From Bacteroidia bacterium (GTDB lineage: Bacteria > Bacteroidota > Bacteroidia > AKYH767-A > 2013-40CM-41-45): DNA of 55,238 bases. The notes beneath the pieces were generated by a model. It did not search any database. It saw only the letters and a list, made by a program, of their open reading frames with translations, and had not been told where the DNA came from. The DNA lies in contig JADZBN010000018.1 in the NCBI GenBank assembly GCA_020852075.1, positions 1-55,238 on the forward strand, written 5' to 3'. Within the stretch, counting starts at the first letter, position 1; every line of letters starts with the position of its first letter. The position numbers and the translations under genes were made by a program. This document shows positions 48,304 to 55,238 of this stretch, piece by piece.

Positions 48304-49435
48304 GGAGGAAAAACAGTACAGTCAATGGACCGCCATGCTTGCCATTTCACGGGCCAGTTTCAGATCCATTACCAGAAGCCCTTCTGCGGTGATATTTACC
48401 ATTGCCTTTCCTCTGGTATTCATTATTGCCTTTGGGTTTATAAACCCCGGAAGGATAAAACTTGAAGTGGGCCTTCATCCGGGGTCCGATACGTCGAGTG
48501 CTATTTATCGTTCATTTATTCTGACACCCAATGTAAAACTGGTGAAGGACCAAGGCCTTGGATTATTGGAAAGCGGGTTAAACAAAGGCCGGCTGGACGC
48601 CCTGCTATTCATTCACCCGCCCGATAGCACCCGCGTGGCCGGTCGAGTTGTAGAAGTGATTACATCCAAATCTTCCCGTGAAAAAGGCAGGTTTGTGGAA
48701 TCAATTCTCACCAATATTATTGATAAGGGGAATTTAGCATTTTTAAAGGCACGTATACATTCGGAGAAATATCTGGAACACGAAGGCGGACTGACAGAAT
48801 TCAGGGAAACGGAAATAGCCGGAAGAGAATATAAAATGATTGATTTCATTCTTCCGGGGCAACTGGGGTTCAGCATACTCAGTGCAGGAGTCTTTGGAAC
48901 AGCATTTGTTTTCTTCTCCCTGCGCCAGACCCTGGTACTAAAACGTTTTTTTGCAACTCCAGTGAAAAGGTCCTTCATTATTCTTGGAGAGGCACTAAGC
49001 AGGCTTGTGTTTCAGGTAATAGGAGCTATAATTATTATCCTGATTGGAAAGTTTGCATTCGGCTTTACTCTTATCCACGGTGTTGTAACGGTTCTCAACA
49101 TGCTCATCCTCTCCGCGATTGGTCTGATTGTCTTTATGGGATTCGGATTTGTAGTTTCAGGTATTGCAAAAAACGAGAGCGTAATTCCCCCCATTGCAAA
49201 TATTGTTACGTTACCCCAGTTTCTCCTCAGCGGTACTTTTTTCCCTGTGGATGTATTTCCCGACTGGCTGCAATCCATCAGCCGTGCACTTCCTCTGACG
49301 TATCTGAATGATGCACTGAGACAGGTGGCATTTGAAGGTGCAGGACTGACAGACGTCCTTACCCCTCTGTTATTTATTCTCGGTTGGGGTGTGGTCGTCT
49401 ATGCATTGGCTGTACGGTTTTTCCGTTGGGAATAA
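48296..49435 (+). CDS. ABC-2 type transporter permease
   Basis: SFRSITRSPSAVIFTIAFPLVFIIAFGF..., C-terminal VTLPQFLLSGTFFPVDVFPDWLQSISRALPLTYLNDALRQV. Confidence 0.92.
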   Translation: MNREEKQYSQWTAMLAISRASFRSITRSPSAVIFTIAFPLVFIIAFGFINPGRIKLEVGLHPGSDTSSAIYRSFILTPNVKLVKDQGLGLLESGLNKGRLDALLFIHPPDSTRVAGRVVEVITSKSSREKGRFVESILTNIIDKGNLAFLKARIHSEKYLEHEGGLTEFRETEIAGREYKMIDFILPGQLGFSILSAGVFGTAFVFFSLRQTLVLKRFFATPVKRSFIILGEALSRLVFQVIGAIIIILIGKFAFGFTLIHGVVTVLNMLILSAIGLIVFMGFGFVVSGIAKNESVIPPIANIVTLPQFLLSGTFFPVDVFPDWLQSISRALPLTYLNDALRQVAFEGAGLTDVLTPLLFILGWGVVVYALAVRFFRWE

Positions 49436-49539
49436 TTCCAATCCCCCTGAATTTTGTAACATTCGCCATAAATCATGAAGGAAAATACCGGCCAAGAATC
49501 CTATTAAGTATCTTAGCCGCTGTAAGTAAGCCAGTTACC

Positions 49540-52500
49540 ATGACGCCCCAATCCCATCCCATTTCGTATATCAGTCGCATGTTGAGGGCGGTTCTGTTTA
49601 TCTGCCTGTTGCCCCTTATTTCAACGGCACAGGCAGGAAAACATGGTCCGGCGTTTATTTCTTCCGCCATTACAGTGAATGAATATACGCCACTTACATC
49701 GGATGCAATTGCCGGCTCGTCGGTAATCGCCGTATCAAATAGTTTTTTAAATGCCAACGGAATCTATCCTGCAAACCTGACCTCGGGCGACCTGATATTC
49801 ATTGTTCAAATGCAGGGCGCCGCCATCAGCACTCCGGATGATTCCACCTATGGTGCCATTACCTCTTATGGAAATTGCGGCAACTATGAACTGGCGGAGG
49901 TAGCCTCTGTACCCAATTCCGTCAGTATTGCACTTTCCTGCCCTCTTGAAAACAGTTATTCCGTTTCAGGGAAAACTCAGGTGGTTCGCGTACCACGGTT
50001 TACCACAATTGATATTTCTGCCGGAGGGTCAATAACTGTCCCGGCATGGAACGGTACTATAGGCGGGGTACTGGTTGCAGAGGCAACCGGCAATATAACT
50101 ATCAGCAATGGCGGGATGTTGGATGCAAACGGAAAAGGTTTCCGTGGAGGCCAGGTTCTGGATAATCTCGCCGCATGGGGTGTATTGAATTATCATTCTG
50201 TTGCGATAGATTATGGTGCAGAAAAGGGAGAGAGTATTGCCGGTGACTGGACGGTATATGATTCCAATGGCGGACGGTATTGCAAAGGAGCGCCAGCTAA
50301 TGGCGGCGGTGGTGCCAATTCACACAACAGCGGCGGCGGCGGCGGCTCTAATGGCGGCATTATTACCGGCTGGAGCGGCAAGGGTGTTCCGGATCTTTCC
50401 ACTGCAGCCTGGGCTTCGGCATGGAACCTGGAGTATTCCGGATTTGCCACAAGTTCCTCTCCGGGAGGTGGTAAAGGAGGCTACACCTTCTCTGCAACAA
50501 ACGAAAATGCACTGAGTGTCGGACCATTCAACCTCGCATGGGGTGGCGACCAGCGAAGAGATGGCGGAGGGCGCGGAGGAAGGCCTCTTGATTATTCCGG
50601 GTTAAAAATGTTTATGGGTGGAGGCGGTGGTGCCGGTGATCAGAACAATGGACACGCAGGGCCGGGCGGTGCCGGTGGTGGTTTGATTTACGTGTTTACT
50701 CAGGGCGACATTTCGGGCAGCGGGCAGATCCGGGCGAATGGTGCAAACGGATCAGGAACGATAGGTACAAACGGTACAGACGGCGCTGGCGGCGGCGGCG
50801 GCGGCGGCTCTGTTGTTCTTAATGCATTGGGAAATATTTCCGGTGTTACGATTAATGCCAAAGGCGGTAACGGCGGCTCTCAATCTGTATCTGCGTTTGT
50901 AACCGAAGCCGAAGGACCCGGTGGCGGCGGTGGTGGCGGGTATATCGCGGTATCTAATGGCACTCCTGTACGCAATGCCAACGGAGGGAACAACGGCACC
51001 ACGAATTCATACGGGCTGACGGAATTTATACCAAATGGCGCAACAAAAGGCGGCCAGGGAACATCAACAGCAATGATTTCAAACTTTAGAATGATTGTTT
51101 CTCCGGTTACCACCTGTGGCGGAACAACGGCAGTAATTTCAGCTTCTACACAAGGAACCATCCCTCCGGGCACCGTCTTTAACTGGTATGACCAGTCTGC
51201 CGGAGGTACGGTACTGGGAACCGGATTATCTTTTACCACACCTGTCCTGAGCGCAAGTACTGTTTATTACCTGGGCTCATGTCCGGGGCATTACAGAATT
51301 CCGGTTACAGTAACAGTAAACACCATAACCGCATCAACGACCGCATCTGCGGTTTGCCAGGGAGATCCTACCATATTTTCAGGCACAGCCACGGCCTCTG
51401 CCGGTACCATACAATCATGGCAATGGAATTTTGGCGATGGCTCCGGGAGTTCTTCCCAGCAAAGCCCATCCTATACCTATTCTGCAGCCGGCAATTATAC
51501 GGCAACTCTTACCGTCACGAATTCCACAGGCTGTACAATGCAGGTAACACAGCCTGTAACGGTTCAGCCCGCACCCAATATCAACTTCAGTACCTCTTCT
51601 GCGTCAGGATGTTCTCCATTTTCGGTTACCTTTACCAATACCACAACCTCGGCGAATTCATTTTCCTGGGATTTTGGTGACGGCAGCGCAGGATCATCCC
51701 TGACATCTCCATCACATACATACACTGCAACGGGCTCTTATTCGGTAACACTAACTGCATCTAATGGGAGTTGCACCGCTTCACAGACCCAATCCTCGTT
51801 CATTCAGGTAAGCCCCAGGCCCCTGGCGAGTTTTTCATCCAATAATAATTTATGCCTGGGAGACACAGTCTATTTTTTAGATAATTCATCAGGGAACGGA
51901 GGAACAATTACTTCTTACACCTGGGATTTCGGAGACGGGTCTCCCCTGTCTTCATTAATCTCTCCCTACCACGTATTCACTTCCCCTGGAAATTTTTCCA
52001 CAACACTGACGGTAAATACTGCCAATTGCCCCGATGATACTACCGTTCAGATCCATATTAATCCCGCTCCGGTTGCAGGCTTTTCAGCCTCTTCATCAAC
52101 AGGCTGTGGCTCACTGAATGTAAATTTTTCCAATACCACAACCGGCTTTCCAACGTATTCCTGGAACTTTGGTGACGGTTCATCGTTGTCCAATGCAGTT
52201 AGTCCCTCTCATTTATATACAACACCCGGAACATATACCGTGACATTGATGGCAACACAGGGGTCCTGTTCGGATACGCTTACTATGCCATCCTATATTA
52301 CTATATATGCTCAACCGGTTTCCTCCTTCAGTTCTTCGGGAAATGTGTGCCTGGGAGATTCGGTATTCTTCACTAACAACTCTTCGGGGAATGGAAGCAC
52401 CCTGACGGGTTATTCCTGGGATTTTGGGGATGGCAGTGCCCCGTCTTCTGCAATGAATCCATCCCACCTGTATAGTACATCCGGAAATTTTTCAGTTACC

Positions 52501-54786
52501 CTGACAGCTTCATCCACCAACTGTTCGGACGACACGACGATAGTGGTAAATGTTGCACCTGCGCCCCAGGTTTCTTTCAGCGCAGCAGATACTTCCGGAT
52601 GCGGATCAACAAGCATTCAATTCCAGAACCAGACTACGGGAAATCCTGCCTATACCTGGAATTTTGGCGATGGCTCTCTTCCAAGTTCATTGGCTAATCC
52701 CTCCCACGTCTATTCTGCACCGGGAATTTATAATGTGTCGTTGCTTGCAGTTCAGGGATCATGCACTGATGCTGATACGTTGACAGGATACATTCACATA
52801 TACCCCCAGCCTTCCGCATCATTTTCGGCTACAAATGTTTGCCTGGGCGACACCTCCTTCTTTACCAACCTTTCTTCAGGAAATGGAACTGTCATTACCG
52901 GCTGGCAGTGGGATTTTGGCGATGGTTCCTCCACGGTAACTGCCGCAAACCCTTCTCATCTGTATTCTATACCCGGAACCTACTATGTGCAATTAACCGC
53001 CGCAACGGGCAACTGCAGTGACGACACAACCATTACGGTGAATGTAAGTCCGGCTCCGGTTGTAAATTTCAGCGCATCACCATTGAACGGGTGCGGTCCG
53101 CTTACGGTTGTTTTCAATAACACGTCCACAGGATCGCCGGTATATTCCTGGGATTTTGGTGACGGCAGTACATCACAGTTATTAAATCCGTCCCACACCT
53201 ATACTTCCGCAGGAAATTATCCCGTAACCCTTGTTGCCACACAGGGCAGTTGTGGAGACACGCTCACCATCATGAATCTTGTTACAGTCAAGGCCACTCC
53301 CATTGCAGCATTTGCAACCAGTCCGGCCTGTTTTGGTGACTCGGTACTGTTTTCGAACAGCTCTCAATCCAATGGGACACTGATTAGCGGTTATGCATGG
53401 AATTTTGGTGATGGCAGTTCCGGTTCGGGAATGTTTTCACCCTCTCATTACTATAATACCGCAGGTAACTATCAGGTTTCTCTTATTGTTTCTTCCGGCA
53501 ATGGCTGTTCAGATACCGTTTCACAACAGGTTTCAGTACTTCCCGTACCATCCATTTCCTTTACCCCATCAGTTACTGAGGGGTGTGACACGCTTACGGT
53601 TCAGTTCCAGAATTCAACCACAGGAGCGTCTCAGTACCAGTGGAGTTTTGGTGACGGGGGCAGCGATACCGGATATGCTCCTGTACATTTCTACAGTGCA
53701 CCGGGCTCTTACAATGTGCTTCTTACCGCATCCACATCAGGAGGTTGTTCCTCTTCAAAAGCATTTATCGGGCTGATACAGGTTCGTGAAACTCCGATGG
53801 TCAATTTTACAGCTTCCCGAACATCCGTTTGCCCCGGGGAATGTATTGCATTTACCGGCCAGTCAGGAACGGGCATATTGAGCTGGCAATGGTCATTTAC
53901 CGGAGCAAATCCATCTTCAGCAACAGTGCCTTCGCCAGGCTCTGTCTGCTATCCCGACACGGGATCTTATCCGGTTTCACTACTGGTATCCGACGGCCAC
54001 TGTGATAACACAGAAATAAAGAATGCCTTCATTCATGTTGTAGATTGTTCTGCAATACCTGTGGCGGGCTTTGTGTGCAATGATTCGGTACTATGTGGTG
54101 GCTCCTGTGTTTCTTTTGTTTCATTATCCCTGAATGCCACCTCATGGGAATGGTCCTTCCCGGGTGCGGTACCACAGACGTCCAGCATGGAAAACCCAAC
54201 CGGTATCTGCTACGCAAATCCGGGGAATTATCCTGTTGTACTCATTGCGGGTAATGCAACAGGACAGGATACAATTACCGCAAATGGACTTATTCAGGTA
54301 TTTTCTCCTCCTTCTGCACCGGTAATAACACAAAGCGGGAATCTTCTTGTTTCCACCCCTGCAGTTTCATACCAATGGTATCTGAATGGAATTCCTTTAT
54401 CAGGAGCCAACGCCCAGCAGTTTCCGGCCACCCTTTCAGGAAATTATTCGGTGGAGATTTCTGATAACAACGGGTGTACTGCCGTATCTTCCACAGTCTT
54501 TGTGACCCTAACAGGAATAGCGGAAACGGGAAACCCGCCATTGTTTTACCTATTCCCCAATCCGGTGACGGACCATCTTTCCCTTCTATACACTACAGAG
54601 AAGACCCAAAGAATGCACATTAAAATCTTTGACAATACAGGAAGAATTGTATTCAGTGATGAAAGAACTATATTTTCGAATGAATGGTATTTTACCATTT
54701 CGTGCACACATCTTTCATCCGGAGTTTATCTTTTCAGAGCGGAGAATCATGATTTTTCGTTTTCAAAACCTTTTGTGAAGCAATAA
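49540..54786 (+). CDS. Giant secreted surface protein: Gly-rich domain + about 12 PKD-like repeats + T9SS sorting domain
   Basis: Signal-like MLRAVLFICLLPLISTAQA; GGGGGGSNGG and GAGGGGGGGSVV; repeated YxWxFGDGSxxSxxxxPSHxYxxxGxYxVTL; C-terminal FYLFPNPVTDHLSLLY...FVKQ. Start ATG 49540 (or 49579) instead of 49384. Confidence 0.92.
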   Translation: MTPQSHPISYISRMLRAVLFICLLPLISTAQAGKHGPAFISSAITVNEYTPLTSDAIAGSSVIAVSNSFLNANGIYPANLTSGDLIFIVQMQGAAISTPDDSTYGAITSYGNCGNYELAEVASVPNSVSIALSCPLENSYSVSGKTQVVRVPRFTTIDISAGGSITVPAWNGTIGGVLVAEATGNITISNGGMLDANGKGFRGGQVLDNLAAWGVLNYHSVAIDYGAEKGESIAGDWTVYDSNGGRYCKGAPANGGGGANSHNSGGGGGSNGGIITGWSGKGVPDLSTAAWASAWNLEYSGFATSSSPGGGKGGYTFSATNENALSVGPFNLAWGGDQRRDGGGRGGRPLDYSGLKMFMGGGGGAGDQNNGHAGPGGAGGGLIYVFTQGDISGSGQIRANGANGSGTIGTNGTDGAGGGGGGGSVVLNALGNISGVTINAKGGNGGSQSVSAFVTEAEGPGGGGGGGYIAVSNGTPVRNANGGNNGTTNSYGLTEFIPNGATKGGQGTSTAMISNFRMIVSPVTTCGGTTAVISASTQGTIPPGTVFNWYDQSAGGTVLGTGLSFTTPVLSASTVYYLGSCPGHYRIPVTVTVNTITASTTASAVCQGDPTIFSGTATASAGTIQSWQWNFGDGSGSSSQQSPSYTYSAAGNYTATLTVTNSTGCTMQVTQPVTVQPAPNINFSTSSASGCSPFSVTFTNTTTSANSFSWDFGDGSAGSSLTSPSHTYTATGSYSVTLTASNGSCTASQTQSSFIQVSPRPLASFSSNNNLCLGDTVYFLDNSSGNGGTITSYTWDFGDGSPLSSLISPYHVFTSPGNFSTTLTVNTANCPDDTTVQIHINPAPVAGFSASSSTGCGSLNVNFSNTTTGFPTYSWNFGDGSSLSNAVSPSHLYTTPGTYTVTLMATQGSCSDTLTMPSYITIYAQPVSSFSSSGNVCLGDSVFFTNNSSGNGSTLTGYSWDFGDGSAPSSAMNPSHLYSTSGNFSVTLTASSTNCSDDTTIVVNVAPAPQVSFSAADTSGCGSTSIQFQNQTTGNPAYTWNFGDGSLPSSLANPSHVYSAPGIYNVSLLAVQGSCTDADTLTGYIHIYPQPSASFSATNVCLGDTSFFTNLSSGNGTVITGWQWDFGDGSSTVTAANPSHLYSIPGTYYVQLTAATGNCSDDTTITVNVSPAPVVNFSASPLNGCGPLTVVFNNTSTGSPVYSWDFGDGSTSQLLNPSHTYTSAGNYPVTLVATQGSCGDTLTIMNLVTVKATPIAAFATSPACFGDSVLFSNSSQSNGTLISGYAWNFGDGSSGSGMFSPSHYYNTAGNYQVSLIVSSGNGCSDTVSQQVSVLPVPSISFTPSVTEGCDTLTVQFQNSTTGASQYQWSFGDGGSDTGYAPVHFYSAPGSYNVLLTASTSGGCSSSKAFIGLIQVRETPMVNFTASRTSVCPGECIAFTGQSGTGILSWQWSFTGANPSSATVPSPGSVCYPDTGSYPVSLLVSDGHCDNTEIKNAFIHVVDCSAIPVAGFVCNDSVLCGGSCVSFVSLSLNATSWEWSFPGAVPQTSSMENPTGICYANPGNYPVVLIAGNATGQDTITANGLIQVFSPPSAPVITQSGNLLVSTPAVSYQWYLNGIPLSGANAQQFPATLSGNYSVEISDNNGCTAVSSTVFVTLTGIAETGNPPLFYLFPNPVTDHLSLLYTTEKTQRMHIKIFDNTGRIVFSDERTIFSNEWYFTISCTHLSSGVYLFRAENHDFSFSKPFVKQ
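51320..54310 (+). repeat. Tandem array of about 12 PKD-like domains with A/B alternation
   Basis: B-type repeats start near CxGDxxxF and end near NCxDDTTxxxxVxPAP. A-type start near GCGxLxVxFxNxTTG and end near GSCxDTLTxxxxIxIYxQP. Confidence 0.85.
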
Positions 54787-54932
54787 CCAGCTTCTGGTTT
54801 GACAAATCCACAGGAATTCTTACACCTGTAAGTTCAACAGGTCTTATGTGACAGTGAAAACTGAACCAATAGGTGATGTTTCTGGTATAATATTTTGCTT
54901 TTGACAGATAAAAAGCAGCATTGTTATACCCA

Positions 54933-55238
54933 ATGAGGAGAATTAGCCTATTAATTTTATGTATTGCCAGTCTGACCTGCCGGTCTTTCCGGTCTGCGGG
55001 CGAAAACGGAACTGCAAAAGACTCGACGGATTTTTACAATATGTCCCTGGAGCAATTGATGAATGTTGAAGTCAGCATCGCATCGCGGGCCAGCCAGACG
55101 CCACGTGAATCCCCGGGAATAGTAACCGTAATCACCAGAGAAGAAATACTACACTCGGGCGCCTCCGATCTGATGGAACTATTGAGCCGAGTACCTGGCT
55201 TTGATTTTGGAGTTGATGTTCAGGGAGTTGTCGGAGTC
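54933..55238 (+). CDS. TonB-dependent receptor, N-terminal signal and plug region (3' truncated by window edge)
   Basis: My translation: MRRISLLILCIASLTCRSFRSAG...FYNMSLEQLMNVEVSIASRASQTPRESPGIVTVITREEILHSGASDLMELLSRVPGFDFGVDVQGVVGV, open to the end of the window. Confidence 0.85.
   Translation, partial: MRRISLLILCIASLTCRSFRSAGENGTAKDSTDFYNMSLEQLMNVEVSIASRASQTPRESPGIVTVITREEILHSGASDLMELLSRVPGFDFGVDVQGVVGV

Noticed and set aside
51279-51680. 133-aa plus-strand alternative-frame ORF inside the PKD gene
   Set aside because: Out-of-frame shadow of a repetitive sequence. The parent frame has strong PKD motifs.
1-55238. CRISPR arrays, IS elements/transposases, prophage genes, rRNA
   Set aside because: I saw no regularly spaced short repeats, no transposase or integrase motifs, no phage structural genes and no rRNA-like sequence when reading the window and ORF translations.

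Overview
The window looks like chromosomal DNA of a Bacteroidota member: T9SS C-terminal sorting domains, SprB/PKD repeats, TonB-dependent receptors, an exbB-exbD-exbD-tonB operon, and TAnnTTTG-type promoter elements. Most of it is ordinary core or accessory content. In order it contains: the 3' end of a TonB-dependent receptor with DUF4198-like and PepSY genes; tRNA-Asn; a TetR/HlyD/two-ATPase/two-permease ABC exporter operon; a T9SS-secreted sugar-dehydrogenase-like protein; an ECF sigma factor with an anti-sigma factor; an SLC13 transporter; a YeiH-like transporter divergent from MBL-rhodanese and thioredoxin genes; RNase R; a long MORN/YwqK-like protein; nadA; rpiB; M28 and S8 peptidases; nuoLMN; a Ton operon continuing into PstS-like and TPR genes; an amino-acid permease; a HisKA_2 kinase plus LytTR regulator; an ABC transporter; an 1800-codon Gly-rich/PKD/T9SS surface-protein ORF; and the start of another TonB-dependent receptor. 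I saw no CRISPR array, rRNA, IS element or prophage. The least expected direct observations are three interrupted genes (in-frame TAA in PepSY, in-frame TGA in HlyD, homopolymer frameshift in a DUF962/Mpo1-like gene) and a strict two-domain alternation in the PKD array. I did not find a convincing entirely novel system. The best candidates for follow-up are the Ton-PstS-TPR operon, the sulfur-handling cluster and the PKD dyad array. All family assignments come from reading motifs, not from database searches.
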